Assembly: GCF_012689525.1 (NCBI RefSeq)
Contig: NZ_CP051516.1
Coordinates: forward strand, 1 to 64,000
DNA length: 64,000 nt
Reading direction: 5' to 3'
From: Paraburkholderia aromaticivorans
Lineage (GTDB): Bacteria > Pseudomonadota > Gammaproteobacteria > Burkholderiales > Burkholderiaceae
Within the stretch, counting starts at the first letter, position 1. Every line of letters starts with the position of its first letter. Under the pieces are notes generated by a model that was given only the letters and a program-made list of their open reading frames with translations, was not told where the DNA came from and did no database searches. The translations under genes were made by a program, and so were the position numbers. Below, one piece after another: positions 37,467 through 47,464 of the stretch.

Positions 37467-40136
37467 TTACGAGCCGGTTTTGCGCGCCGCCGCTTTCTTG
37501 GCGGGTGCTTTCTTGGCCGCAGCAGTCTTGGTCGCCGGTGCTTTCTTCGCCGCCGCCTTCTTGGCTGCCGGCGTGGCCTTCACCGCCACCGACACTTCGT
37601 CGTCGTCCGATTCCGATTCCGGGGCGGCCTTGGCAGCCGACTTCGCCGCTGCGGTCTTCGCGGCAGTCTTCGCCGACGGCTCCTTCTTCTCGAACTCGAA
37701 ACCGATCTTGCCGTCGTTCTGCTTGACGAGGAACGCCTTGAAGTTACGGCCGGTACGCGACGACTTGAAGTTCGTCAGCAGATCCGTGCGGCCTTCTTCG
37801 AGCAACTTGGCCATCTGTTCGCGAGCAATTTCCTGCTGCAGGATCACCTTGCCTGAGCGGAAGTCGCAAGTCTTCGGATTGGCGACCGAGTTTTCGCAGA
37901 CGTAGCTCATGCCGTGCTCGAACACACGGGCCTTGCACTTCGGGCACGCGCCGACCGGTTGCTGATCGGAGAAGTCAGGCGGTTCGCCATCTTCGCCGCC
38001 CGCATCCTGACCGAAGTCGAATTCGAGCTTGTAGTTCTTGATCTCGTCGTCGAGCGAGAGCTTCAGGATCGCCGAGAACGGGCGGCCCATCTTGCTGCGG
38101 AAACCCGACAGCGGACCGATCGTCTTGTTCTGCAGCAACTCTTCGACTTCCGGAATTTCGAACTGACGTCCACCCGGAATTTTCGAAATCGAGAACTCGC
38201 ATTTCGAGCAGGCAAAGCGCCGGTAGTTTTCCTTCACCTGACCGCCGCAGTTCGGACACGGCGTCTGCAACGTCGCGTAATCGCCCGGTATCGTGTCGGA
38301 ATCGTATTCTTTCGCGCGCTTGACGATGGTCTGCGTCATGCGGGCGATTTCCTGCATGAACGCGTCGCGCGGCAGGTTGCCGCGTTCCATTTGCGAGAGT
38401 TTGTATTCCCACTCGCCGGTCAATTCGGGCGCCGTCAGTTCTTTCACGCCCAGACCGCGCAATAGCGTCATGAGCTGGAAAGCCTTGGCGGTCGGAATCA
38501 GATCGCGGCCTTCGCGGATCAGATACTTTTCACCCAGCAAACCTTCGATGATCGCCGCGCGCGTGGCCGGCGTGCCGAGCCCCTTGGCCGCCATGGCTTC
38601 GCGCAGTTCGTCGTCTTCGACGAGCTTGCCCGCGCCTTCCATGGCCGACAGCAAGGTAGCTTCGTTGTAGCGTGCGGGCGGTTTCGTCACCAGTTGCTGG
38701 GCGGCGATCTTGTCGGTCTTGACCTTTTCGTCTTTCTGCACCGGCACGAGGTTCGCGTCTTCGCCGCTGATCTCGCGGCCATAGACTTGCAACCAGCCCG
38801 GTTCGACCAGCACCTTGCCTTCGGTCTTGAAGTGATGGCCGACCACTTCCGTGATCCGCGTCGTCACCTTGTACTCGGCGGCCGGGAAGAACACCGCGAG
38901 AAAGCGCTTGACCACCAGGTCGTACAGTTTCTGTTCCGGTTCGGACAGATTCTTCGGCGCTTGCGCCGTCGGGATGATTGCGAAGTGGTCGCTGATCTTC
39001 GAGTTGTCGAAGATGCGCTTGTTCGGCTTCACCCAGCCCTTGTCGAGGACCTGTTTGGCATGCGGGAGATAGTTGTTGCTCTCCTTGAGCATGCCGAGCG
39101 TTTCTTTAACCGTATCCAGATAGTCTTCCGGCAGCGCGCGCGCGTCGGTACGGGGATAGGTCAGCACTTTGTGCTTTTCGTACAGCGCCTGGGCGAGGCC
39201 CAAGGTGTTCTTCGCCGAGAAGCCGAAGCGGCCGTTGGCCTCGCGCTGCAAGCTGGTCAAGTCGAACAGTGCCGGCGAGAGTTGCGTTGACGGCTTCGAT
39301 TCTTCGCTCACCGTGCCGATCTGGCCGCGGCAAGCGGCGACGATCGTTTCAGCCGCGGGCAGCGCCCACAGACGCGAATCGCGTTTTTCCGGATCAAACT
39401 CGTCGCGCTTGAATTTCGGATCGAACCAGCGGCCTTCGTAGAAACCGGCCGCGCAGACGAACTCCGCCTTCACTTCCCAATAGTCGCGCGGCACGAAGCG
39501 GCGAATCTTCTCCTCGCGCTCAACCACGATCGACAGCGTCGGCGTCTGCACCCGCCCGACCGTGGTCAGGAAGAAGCCGCCGCCCTTGCTGTTGAACGCG
39601 GTCATGGCCCGCGTGCCGTTTATGCCGACCAGCCAGTCCGCTTCCGAGCGGCAGCGCGCCGCATCGGCGAGCGGCTGCATCTCTTCGTCGCTGCGCAGAC
39701 GGGCGAAGCCGTCGCGGATCGAGCCCGCCGTCATGGATTGCAGCCACAGGCGCTGCACCGGCTGCTTGGCTTTCGCGTGCTGCGCGATCAGGCGGAAAAT
39801 CAGCTCGCCCTCGCGCCCCGCGTCACATGCGTTGATCAAACGGTCGACGTCTTTGCGCTTGAGCAGCTTGGTCAGCACCTTCAGGCGCGACTCGCTCTTG
39901 GCGATCGGGTTGAGATCGAAGTGCGGCGGGATGACGGGCAGATTGGCGAAACTCCACTTGCCGCGCTTGACTTCATAGTCTTCGGGCGCGGCGATTTCCA
40001 GCAGATGGCCGACTGCCGAGGAAAGGACGTAATCGTCGCTTTCGTAGTACTCGTCATGCTTGGTAAAGCCGCCTAAAGCGCGCGCGATGTCGTTCGCGAC
40101 GGAAGGCTTTTCGGCGATGATCAGTGCTTTGGACAT
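37467..40136 (-). CDS. topB: DNA topoisomerase III with histone-H1-like C-terminal tail
   Basis: This is an 889-residue type IA topoisomerase that decatenates single-stranded and precatenated DNA. The TOPRIM domain holds E9 (AEKPS) and ACDAGREGELI (D105, E109). The active-site tyrosine is Y327 in LTYPRTD. Near the C-terminus are zinc-ribbon-like motifs (CPNCGG...CSKC and CPKCKARVFEHG). The last roughly 80 residues are Lys/Ala/Pro-rich KKAPAKKAAA repeats like eukaryotic histone H1. I used ATG 40136 (MSKALIIAEKPSVAND); the extension to 40187 is not conserved. This is the first gene in a three-gene minus-strand set only by strand; its neighbours are 250 bases away. Confidence 0.93.
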   Translation of the reverse strand: MSKALIIAEKPSVANDIARALGGFTKHDEYYESDDYVLSSAVGHLLEIAAPEDYEVKRGKWSFANLPVIPPHFDLNPIAKSESRLKVLTKLLKRKDVDRLINACDAGREGELIFRLIAQHAKAKQPVQRLWLQSMTAGSIRDGFARLRSDEEMQPLADAARCRSEADWLVGINGTRAMTAFNSKGGGFFLTTVGRVQTPTLSIVVEREEKIRRFVPRDYWEVKAEFVCAAGFYEGRWFDPKFKRDEFDPEKRDSRLWALPAAETIVAACRGQIGTVSEESKPSTQLSPALFDLTSLQREANGRFGFSAKNTLGLAQALYEKHKVLTYPRTDARALPEDYLDTVKETLGMLKESNNYLPHAKQVLDKGWVKPNKRIFDNSKISDHFAIIPTAQAPKNLSEPEQKLYDLVVKRFLAVFFPAAEYKVTTRITEVVGHHFKTEGKVLVEPGWLQVYGREISGEDANLVPVQKDEKVKTDKIAAQQLVTKPPARYNEATLLSAMEGAGKLVEDDELREAMAAKGLGTPATRAAIIEGLLGEKYLIREGRDLIPTAKAFQLMTLLRGLGVKELTAPELTGEWEYKLSQMERGNLPRDAFMQEIARMTQTIVKRAKEYDSDTIPGDYATLQTPCPNCGGQVKENYRRFACSKCEFSISKIPGGRQFEIPEVEELLQNKTIGPLSGFRSKMGRPFSAILKLSLDDEIKNYKLEFDFGQDAGGEDGEPPDFSDQQPVGACPKCKARVFEHGMSYVCENSVANPKTCDFRSGKVILQQEIAREQMAKLLEEGRTDLLTNFKSSRTGRNFKAFLVKQNDGKIGFEFEKKEPSAKTAAKTAAAKSAAKAAPESESDDDEVSVAVKATPAAKKAAAKKAPATKTAAAKKAPAKKAAARKTGS

Positions 40137-40385
40137 GACTCGATGTGAGGTTGGTAGATCAGGGTTGATGGCCGTGAGTGCGCTCAAATTGGCGCGACCC
40201 TCGTTTGCGACCTTTGCGACCCATTAACGACCGCTTTATAGCACACGGCGCGAGACCGGCGTGTCAAGTGCCATAAAAGCGCGAAATCAAAATTGCGTGC
40301 TCAGGCATTGGGCAAGCTGCGGCAAACGCCTTGTACGCCGCTCGCAACGCCCGGGCCGCCGGGCTCGCAAGCTGGCGCGCCTGAC

Positions 40386-40763
40386 TCAGGCGACCGCCAG
40401 CGCGGGCCGCAGTTTGGGCGCACCGCTGACGCCGGGCACGGCCGTCAGATCAGACAACATCCGTTCCACAATCGCCGCCTGCGGCAAAACCGTGCCGAAG
40501 AATCGCGTCGTAACCGAATCTTCGATCAGGATGGTCGGAAAATTCTCCACATCCAGATCCTCGAACCGGTCCGCATGGGTCTCGATATCGATCCATGCGA
40601 AACAGATTTCCGGATGCCGGTCGGCCAGCTTGTCAAAAGCGTCCTGATACTCACGGCAGGTTCCGCACCATTCCGCGCACAGGCAGGCAACGAACAGCGT
40701 TTCGGGTTCGTTGACGCGCTCGGCAATCCGGTCTTGATCGGTGTCGAGGTTTAGCGCGGGCAT
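40386..40763 (-). CDS. Thioredoxin-like protein
   Basis: A 125-residue thioredoxin-fold protein with the redox motif EWCGTCREY (about 31-39, CGTC). No signal peptide is seen so it is probably cytoplasmic. It lacks the conventional thioredoxin length pattern and may have a specialised partner. The start is ATG 40763 (MPALNLDTDQ); the frame to 40835 is not conserved. It lies 68 bases downstream of dprA on the same strand. Confidence 0.8.
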   Translation of the reverse strand: MPALNLDTDQDRIAERVNEPETLFVACLCAEWCGTCREYQDAFDKLADRHPEICFAWIDIETHADRFEDLDVENFPTILIEDSVTTRFFGTVLPQAAIVERMLSDLTAVPGVSGAPKLRPALAVA

Positions 40764-40831
40764 GGCGGTTCCTTGCGTACTTTTGTCAGGTGCTTTGGCG
40801 CGAATGTAGCATGGCCGATCGCGAATGGTGG

Positions 40832-42121
40832 TCAACTCTGATCAATGCGGGGTCGGCCGTGGCTTGCCCGCATGAAGCGGCCGCCGGGCAGCAAGGTCAC
40901 CTGGCCGGCGAGTTCGAGTTGCAGCAAGGCAGTTTGCAGGGCCGCGTCCTCCATCTCGGTGCGGGTAGCGAGAATTTCAAGCGTGGTGGGCGAATGGCCG
41001 AGCGCGGCGAGGAGGCGCTGTGCTTCGGGATTGGCGGGCGGGCAGGGCGGTGTGGCGGCCAATGCTGCTCCTGCGGAGTCGGCCGGAGATGCTTCTGTCG
41101 GCTGAAGCGCTGCCAGATTCGGCCGATCCGCTGCCGCGCCGCTGCCCGCTGGCGTATTTCGCGAATCGGCACCGTTCCAAAAGATGGCATGCGCCGAACT
41201 CGAAGCCGCCCGCGGGGCCGCCCGCCGCGCGAAACCCAGCTCCTCCAGCACTTCATCTGGCGTTTCCACCAGCTTCGCGCCCTGCTTGATGATTCGATGA
41301 CACCCGCGCGACAGCGGTGCGTGAATCGAACCGGGCAACGCGAAGATATCGCGCCCCATCTCATTGGCGAGCCGCGCCGTGATTAGCGAACCGGAGCGCA
41401 TCGCCGCTTCGACGATCACCACGCCACTGACGAGCCCGGCGATCAGACGGTTACGCTGCGGAAAATTGGCGGCGCGCGCGGGCGTGCCGAGCGGCCATTC
41501 GGAGAGAATCGCGCCCTGCACCGCGATCTGTCGCGCGAGCGCGTGATGCGCGGCCGGATACACGAGGTCCGCGCCAGTACCGATTACGGCGACGGTTCCA
41601 CCGATGCCTTCCAGGCCGCCCCGATGCGCGGCGCCGTCGATACCGAGCGCGAGCCCGGAGACGACAGTGACGCCTGCCATCGACAGCTCTCGCGCGAATC
41701 GCTCCGCGTCTTCGACGCCTTGCGGCGTCGCGCTGCGGCTCCCTACAAGGGCGACCGCTCGCGTGTGCAGCAGGTTCAACCGGCCCTTTATATATAGCAG
41801 GGGCGGTGGATCGGGCATGGTCAGCAGCGCCGGCGGATAAGCGGGGTCGTCGAGTGTCACGACCTGATTGCCGGGTTGCTCGCGCCACGCGATCACCGCG
41901 TCCAGTTGGGCGTCGAAATCGGGGCCTGTCGGCGCCAGCGCCGCGCGTGCCACCGCCTCACCGGCAATCTCGGCGAGCGCCTCGGGCGCTTGATCGAATA
42001 TCGCTTCCGGTAATCCAAAAGCCCTCAGCAGTAAGCGCAGTGCCCCGGGTTTCAGCCCCGGTGCGAGCGCAAGCCGCAGCCAGGCGGCGAGTTCAATATC
42101 GGTTGCAGGCAAGGTGTGCAT
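40832..42121 (-). CDS. dprA: DNA-processing protein DprA
   Basis: DprA loads RecA onto incoming single-stranded DNA during natural transformation. The 429-residue protein has an N-terminal SAM-like helical part, the central Rossmann-like DNA-binding domain with GSRSATPQGVEDAERFARELS (in two halves: GSRSATPQG and VEDAERFARELS, about 127-147) and GTGADLVYPAAHHAL (about 178-192), and the C-terminal DprA winged-helix domain (about 370-429). Between them is a Pro/Ala-rich linker. No competence genes adjoin it, so natural competence is only suggested. Confidence 0.93.
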   Translation of the reverse strand: MHTLPATDIELAAWLRLALAPGLKPGALRLLLRAFGLPEAIFDQAPEALAEIAGEAVARAALAPTGPDFDAQLDAVIAWREQPGNQVVTLDDPAYPPALLTMPDPPPLLYIKGRLNLLHTRAVALVGSRSATPQGVEDAERFARELSMAGVTVVSGLALGIDGAAHRGGLEGIGGTVAVIGTGADLVYPAAHHALARQIAVQGAILSEWPLGTPARAANFPQRNRLIAGLVSGVVIVEAAMRSGSLITARLANEMGRDIFALPGSIHAPLSRGCHRIIKQGAKLVETPDEVLEELGFARRAAPRAASSSAHAIFWNGADSRNTPAGSGAAADRPNLAALQPTEASPADSAGAALAATPPCPPANPEAQRLLAALGHSPTTLEILATRTEMEDAALQTALLQLELAGQVTLLPGGRFMRASHGRPRIDQS

Positions 42122-42365
42122 TGCGGGTCGATCCTCCTACAGAGCCAGCGGGCAGGCGGGCGCCATGCTAAAATTTTCATCATCCGAAATAACTGCAGCG
42201 CCGCGCCCACCCGCGCGGGCTCGTCGTCTAGCGCAAGTGGCGCGTTGAATCGAACCGGTTCGACGCCATCTATCCTCTGCGCAACGCGACGGGCTCACAA
42301 CCTGGCCGAAAGGCCAACGCGAGCCTTCCACCGGTCAGCGGCGCCCGAAAATCACACTCAAGATC

Positions 42366-42869
42366 ATGGCTTTACTTAACATCCTCAATTACCCGGACAA
42401 ACGGCTGCACAAGATCGCCAAGCCGGTCGAAGCGGTCAACGACCGCATCCGCCGCCTCGTCAAGGACATGGCCGAAACCATGTACGCCGCGCCGGGCGTC
42501 GGCCTTGCCGCGACCCAGGTGGACGTGCACGAGCGCGTGATCACGATCGACGTGTCGGATGACCACAACGAACTGCTCGCCTTCATCAACCCCGAAATCG
42601 TCTGGTCGAGCGACGAAAGGAAGCTGTCGGAAGAGGGCTGTCTTTCGGTGCCGGGCATTTACGACAACGTCGAGCGCGCCGAGAAAGTGCGCGTGCGCGC
42701 GCTCAACGAGAAGGGCGAAACCTTCGAGATGGACTGTGAAGGCCTGCTCGCGGTGTGCATCCAGCACGAAATGGATCACCTGATGGGCCGCGTGTTCGTC
42801 GAGTACCTGTCGTCGCTGAAGCAGACGCGCATCAAGAGCAAGATGAAGAAGCTCGCCCACGCGATGTAA
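42366..42869 (+). CDS. def: Peptide deformylase
   Basis: Deformylase removes the formyl group from the start methionine of new proteins. The 167-residue protein has all three conserved motifs: GVGLAATQ (44-51), EGCLSVPG (90-97) and HEMDH (134-138), with metal ligands C92, H134 and H138 and catalytic E135. It is followed 31 bases later by fmt, the pair that adds and removes the formyl group. The start at ATG 42366 gives the usual [14 protein letters not shown]. Confidence 0.96.
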   Translation: MALLNILNYPDKRLHKIAKPVEAVNDRIRRLVKDMAETMYAAPGVGLAATQVDVHERVITIDVSDDHNELLAFINPEIVWSSDERKLSEEGCLSVPGIYDNVERAEKVRVRALNEKGETFEMDCEGLLAVCIQHEMDHLMGRVFVEYLSSLKQTRIKSKMKKLAHAM

Positions 42870-42900
42870 TGCGCGTTCACCCCGTCTACCGCCCCCGTTC

Positions 42901-43887
42901 ATGAGTCATTCGTTGCGCGTCATCTTTGCCGGTACGCCGGAGTTCGCCGCGGCCGCGCTGGGCGCGATCCACAGCGCCGGTTTCCCGGTGCCGCTCGTAT
43001 TGACCCAGCCGGACCGGCCCGCCGGGCGCGGAATGAAATTGCAGGCGAGCCCGGTCAAGCGCTATGCGCAGGAGCACGGACTGGCCGTCGCCCAGCCGCC
43101 TTCACTGCGTCGCGTCGGCAAATATCCGGCCGAAGCCGCTGGCGCGATCGATCAACTGCGCGCCACGCCGCATGACGTCATGGTCGTGGCCGCTTACGGC
43201 CTGATCCTGCCGCAGGAAGTGCTCGATATCGCGCCGCTCGGCTGCATCAACATTCACGCGTCGTTGTTGCCGCGCTGGCGCGGCGCCGCGCCGATTCATC
43301 GCGCGATCGAAGCGGGCGACGCCGAAACCGGCATCACGCTGATGCAGATGGACGTCGGCCTCGACACCGGCGCGATGATCTCCGAAGCGCGCACCGCGAT
43401 TTCCGCCGACGACACCACGGCGACCTTGCACGACCGTCTCGCGCAGGACGGCGCGAAGCTGATCGTCGAGGCGCTGATCGAACTCGAGCGCACCGGCAAA
43501 CTGGCGGCAACGCCGCAACCCGCGGACGGCGTGACCTACGCGGAAAAGATCGGCAAGCACGAAGCCGCGCTCGACTGGCGCCGCCCGGCGGCAGTGCTCG
43601 CGCGTCAGGTGCGCGCGTTCGATCCGTTCCCTGGCGGCGTCGGCACGCTTGAAGACGGCACGTCGATCAAACTTTGGGCCGCGGTTCCCACTGATGGGCA
43701 AGCCAACGGCGCACCGGGCACGATCACCGACGTCTCTCCCGAAGGCGTAGTCGTGGCCTGTGGCGAAGGCGCGCTGCGTCTCACGCAATTGCAGAAACCC
43801 GGCGGCAAACGCCTGCCGGTGCGCGAATTCCTGGCCGGCTCGACGCTGGCTGTGGGACAACGCTTTCAACTGCCCGAAGCAAAGTAA
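42901..43887 (+). CDS. fmt: Methionyl-tRNA formyltransferase
   Basis: Fmt transfers a formyl group from 10-formyl-tetrahydrofolate to initiator Met-tRNA. The 328-residue protein has the catalytic N117, H119 and D155 in [14 protein letters not shown] and GLDTGAM. The C-terminal OB-like domain (about 210-328) is intact. It follows def and is probably cotranscribed with it, though the start ATG 42901 is 31 bases away. The following LysE gene begins 115 bases later with its own likely promoter. Confidence 0.96.
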   Translation: MSHSLRVIFAGTPEFAAAALGAIHSAGFPVPLVLTQPDRPAGRGMKLQASPVKRYAQEHGLAVAQPPSLRRVGKYPAEAAGAIDQLRATPHDVMVVAAYGLILPQEVLDIAPLGCINIHASLLPRWRGAAPIHRAIEAGDAETGITLMQMDVGLDTGAMISEARTAISADDTTATLHDRLAQDGAKLIVEALIELERTGKLAATPQPADGVTYAEKIGKHEAALDWRRPAAVLARQVRAFDPFPGGVGTLEDGTSIKLWAAVPTDGQANGAPGTITDVSPEGVVVACGEGALRLTQLQKPGGKRLPVREFLAGSTLAVGQRFQLPEAK

Positions 43888-44002
43888 CGCCGTTGCGCAT
43901 GACTTGAACATCGTCCATTCGGCCGATGTTCAAGACCCCCGCTGGACAGGCCTGCCGCGCGTTAGAATCCTCTATGCAACAGCCTGGATTTCGAGGATTC
44001 CC

Positions 44003-44644
44003 ATGTTCGGCATCACCCATTTCGAGTTTTTCGTCGTCGCGGTCTTTCTTCTGAACGTGACGCCCGGTCCCGATACGGCTTATATCGTTGGGCGCAGTGT
44101 CGCTCAAGGCCGAGGCGCGGGTCTCATGTCGGCGCTTGGCATTTCCGCCGGCTGCTGCGTTCACTCGCTGGCCTGCGCGTTCGGCTTGACCGCGTTGCTG
44201 GCCGCGTCGGCCACCGCATTTACGGTCATCAAGTTCGTCGGCGCTATTTATCTGATGTATCTCGGGGTGCGCTTGCTCTTCGCCAAGCCAACTGCCGATG
44301 AGGCTGCGGGCGAAGCGCGCGCGGCCGGCGCGCCCAAGTCGCTGCGCCAGCTTTTCCTGCAAGGCTTCTGGACTAACGTGCTGAACCCCAAGGTGGTGCT
44401 GTTTTTCGTGTCGTTCTTCCCGCAATTCGTGACGACCGGCAGCGACCACAAAGCGCTCGCCTTCCTCACGCTGGGCGCGGTGTTCGTCATGATGAGCATG
44501 GTCTGGAACAGTTTTGTCGCGTGGATCGCGGGTAGCGTGACGCGGCGTTTCTCTGGCCAGCCGTCGGTGAAGAAATGGTTGGATCGCGGCGTCGGCAGTG
44601 CTTTCGTCGGCTTGGGAATCAAGCTTGCCACCGCATCAAGATGA
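44003..44644 (+). CDS. LysE-family exporter
   Basis: A 213-residue six-segment exporter with the family signature NVTPGPDTAYIVGRS (about 19-33). It probably exports an amino acid such as threonine, homoserine or a basic amino acid, not determinable. It starts at ATG 44003, with a -10-like TAGAAT at 43963-43968. It is separate from the other LysE gene at 30162-30749. Confidence 0.88.
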   Translation: MFGITHFEFFVVAVFLLNVTPGPDTAYIVGRSVAQGRGAGLMSALGISAGCCVHSLACAFGLTALLAASATAFTVIKFVGAIYLMYLGVRLLFAKPTADEAAGEARAAGAPKSLRQLFLQGFWTNVLNPKVVLFFVSFFPQFVTTGSDHKALAFLTLGAVFVMMSMVWNSFVAWIAGSVTRRFSGQPSVKKWLDRGVGSAFVGLGIKLATASR

Positions 44645-44747
44645 TTGAATTTTCCTGACGCGCCCATATCTAACATTTCGCTTACAATCGGGCGCCGCGA
44701 TCACGCGGCGCAGATATGAACCCGCGTTAGGGCAAGGAGTTGCAGAC

Positions 44748-45605
44748 ATGTTCAATTGGGTCAAAACCGCGATGTTGATGGCCGCGATCACGGCCCTTTT
44801 CATCGTGATCGGCGGGATGATCGGCGGGTCGCGCGGCATGACGATCGCGCTCGTGATCGCCCTTGGAATGAATTTCTTTTCGTACTGGTTCTCGGACAAG
44901 ATGGTCCTGCGCATGTACAACGCGCAGGAAGTCGATGAAACCAGTGCGCCGCAGTTCTATCGCATGGTGCGCGAACTCTCCACACGCGCCGGCCTGCCTA
45001 TGCCGCGCGTCTACCTGATCAATGAAGACGCGCCGAACGCGTTCGCCACTGGCCGCAATCCGGAACATGCGGCGGTCGCCGCTACCACGGGCATTCTGCG
45101 CGTGCTGTCCGAGCGCGAAATGCGCGGGGTCATGGCGCACGAACTCTCGCACGTGAAGCATCGCGACATTCTGATCTCCACCGTTTCGGCCACCATGGCC
45201 GGCGCCATTTCCGCGCTGGCGAACTTCGCGATGTTCTTCGGCAGTCGCGACGAAAACGGCCGTTCCACGAACCCGATCGCGGGCATCGCCGTCGCGCTGC
45301 TGGCGCCGATCGCCGGCGCGCTGATCCAGATGGCGATTTCGCGCGCACGTGAATTCGAGGCCGATCGCGGCGGCGCGCAGATTTCCGGCGACCCGCAAGC
45401 GCTCGCTTCGGCGCTCGACAAGATCCATCGTTACGCGAGCGGGATTCCGTTTCCTACAGCCGAGCAGCATCCGGCCACCGCGCAGATGATGATCATGAAT
45501 CCGCTGTCGGGCGGCGGCATCGCGAATCTGTTCTCCACGCACCCGGCCACCGAGGAACGCATCGCGCGTTTGATGGAGATGGCGCGCACGGGGCGCTTCG
45601 AATAA
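44748..45605 (+). CDS. htpX: Membrane zinc protease HtpX
   Basis: HtpX is an inner-membrane metalloprotease that degrades misfolded membrane proteins under stress. The 285-residue protein has N-terminal membrane segments (about 7-25 and 33-48), the zinc motif HELSH (131-135) and the third ligand Glu in EFEADRGG. Additional hydrophobic segments lie around 145-160 and 180-200. A -10-like TACAAT is at 44683-44688. It is followed by a strong terminator. Confidence 0.94.
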   Translation: MFNWVKTAMLMAAITALFIVIGGMIGGSRGMTIALVIALGMNFFSYWFSDKMVLRMYNAQEVDETSAPQFYRMVRELSTRAGLPMPRVYLINEDAPNAFATGRNPEHAAVAATTGILRVLSEREMRGVMAHELSHVKHRDILISTVSATMAGAISALANFAMFFGSRDENGRSTNPIAGIAVALLAPIAGALIQMAISRAREFEADRGGAQISGDPQALASALDKIHRYASGIPFPTAEQHPATAQMMIMNPLSGGGIANLFSTHPATEERIARLMEMARTGRFE

Positions 45606-46024
45606 CGCCGCCTGGTGCTTGTGCGGTGCGAGGAAAGGCGAGTCTGCGGGCTCGCCTTTTTTATTCCGGCGCAATGGAGCGAGAGCGAGTGGAGGCGCTG
45701 CGGGATCACGTGAACATCAGTTTCTTCACTGGCGTGTGAGGGTCCGCACCGGATCGTTGAACCTACGTTTCAGATCCCGGCTTTCGTGGCCGCCGTGGAT
45801 GTGCATTCGGTACGCTTACAGACTGCCCGTGGCCTGTGCGCCGCGCCGCGCCAGGCCAGGCCCGCACCTAATCGCTGAGCCCGCGCTTCAGTCCCACGTC
45901 TTCCCGCTCGTCGCAGATCCGCAATCGCCACGCTCAAGACCGCCCGGCGGCCCGTCCGCCGCGCCACGCTACAATGTGTGTTGATTGCGTCGCGCGCTCC
46001 GCGCGGCCCGCCTTAGCCTTATTC
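45606..46024. other. Gap between htpX and rsmB
   Basis: After the terminator at 45634-45662 the roughly 360 remaining bases contain no recognisable gene or RNA. A TACAAT at 45970-45975 about 50 bases before rsmB is a possible -10 without a clear -35. Confidence 0.5.
45634..45662 (+). terminator. Intrinsic terminator after htpX
   Basis: AAAGGCGAG (45634-45642) pairs with CTCGCCTTT (45651-45659), followed by T residues to 45662. It lies 29 bases after the htpX stop. Confidence 0.9.
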
Positions 46025-47464
46025 ATGACCACAAAGCCTTCTTCGCGTACTGCTTCCTCTTCGGCGCGTCCGCGCGAATCCCGTTTGTCGATGGTCCATC
46101 TCGCGCCCGAATCGCTCGGCTTCGCGCTCGACTGCGCGGGCCAGGCGGTCGGCGCCGTGCGTCTCGGCGCAGCCTTGCCGGCCGCGCTGCATTCCGTCTT
46201 CGTGGCCGCGCCCGAGGGCAACGCCGCCGCCGCGCGCGGCGCGGTTCAGGACATCGCGTACCGCACCATGCGGCGTCTCGCGACCGCCGAGTGGCTGATT
46301 GCGAAGCTGGTGAAAAAGGCGCCGCCGCCGCACGTCGGCCACGTGCTCGCGTGCTCGCTGGCGCTTCTCGTCGACGACGAAGCGAACGCTGCCTACGCAC
46401 CGTTCACGGTCGTCGATCAGGCAGTGAGCGCGATCGGCGCGCGTCGTGAATTCGCGTTTGCCAAGGGTCTCGTCAATGCAGTGCTGCGCAATTTCCTGCG
46501 CGAGCGCGAAACGCTGCTGAGCGCCGCGCAGGACGACGAAGTGGCGCGCTGGAACTACCCGGCTTGGTGGATCGACGCGGTGAAGCGCGCCTGGCCCGAC
46601 GCATGGCAGTCGGTGCTGGGCGCCGGCAACACGCAAGGTCCGCTGACGCTGCGCGTGAACGCGCGTCACTCGACAGTCGACGCCTATCTGCAAGTGCTGC
46701 AAAACCATCACATTGCCGCGAGCAAGGCCGGCGATTACGCCGTCAAGCTCGCTACGCCGATGCCGGTCGACCGCATTCCGGGCTTCAACGACGGCGTCGT
46801 CTCGGTGCAGGACGCCGGCGCGCAACTCGCCGCGCAACTGCTCGGCGTGCGCGACGGCATGCGCGTGCTCGACGCCTGTGCGGCGCCCGGCGGCAAGACC
46901 GGCCATCTGCTCGAACTCGCCAAACTTCAGCTCGTCGCGCTCGAAAGCGATGCGTCGCGCGCGCGTCGTATCGACGAAAACCTGCAGCGCCTCAAACTCG
47001 AAGCGGAAGTGCGGATCGGTGACGCGGGCGCGCCGGCGAAATGGCACGACGACATCGACCAGCCGTTCGACCGGATTCTGGCCGACGTGCCGTGTTCGGC
47101 GTCGGGCATCGTGCGGCGCCATCCGGATATCCGCTGGCTGCGCCGCGCGTCCGACATTCCCGCGCTGGTCGCCGAACAGCGCCGCATTCTCGACGCCCTG
47201 TGGCCGCTCGTGAAACCAGGCGGCGAGTTGCTCTACGTTACGTGTTCGATCTTTCCCGAAGAAGGCGAATTGCAGGCGCAGTGGTTTGGAAACAAGTATC
47301 AGGATGCGGTACGATTGGACGCGCCGGGGCAACTGTTGCCTTCAGTCACTCGCGCGCCCGCCGACACATCGGCCGGTTCTCATGCCGGACAACCCGCTGA
47401 AGACAGCGCCGGCGCGAACTCAGACCACGACGGATTCTTCTACGCGCGCTTTCAGAAACGGTGA
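46025..47464 (+). CDS. rsmB: 16S rRNA m5C967 methyltransferase
   Basis: RsmB methylates C967 of 16S rRNA using S-adenosylmethionine. The 479-residue protein has an N-terminal NusB-like domain (about 25-165) and a Rossmann methyltransferase part with ACAAPGGKTGHLLELA (the SAM site), DVPCSASGIVRRHPD and the catalytic Cys in YVTCSIFPEE. The start is ATG 46025 (MTTKPSSRT); the upstream frame is not conserved. Its stop overlaps the GTG start of the next gene. Confidence 0.93.
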   Translation: MTTKPSSRTASSSARPRESRLSMVHLAPESLGFALDCAGQAVGAVRLGAALPAALHSVFVAAPEGNAAAARGAVQDIAYRTMRRLATAEWLIAKLVKKAPPPHVGHVLACSLALLVDDEANAAYAPFTVVDQAVSAIGARREFAFAKGLVNAVLRNFLRERETLLSAAQDDEVARWNYPAWWIDAVKRAWPDAWQSVLGAGNTQGPLTLRVNARHSTVDAYLQVLQNHHIAASKAGDYAVKLATPMPVDRIPGFNDGVVSVQDAGAQLAAQLLGVRDGMRVLDACAAPGGKTGHLLELAKLQLVALESDASRARRIDENLQRLKLEAEVRIGDAGAPAKWHDDIDQPFDRILADVPCSASGIVRRHPDIRWLRRASDIPALVAEQRRILDALWPLVKPGGELLYVTCSIFPEEGELQAQWFGNKYQDAVRLDAPGQLLPSVTRAPADTSAGSHAGQPAEDSAGANSDHDGFFYARFQKR

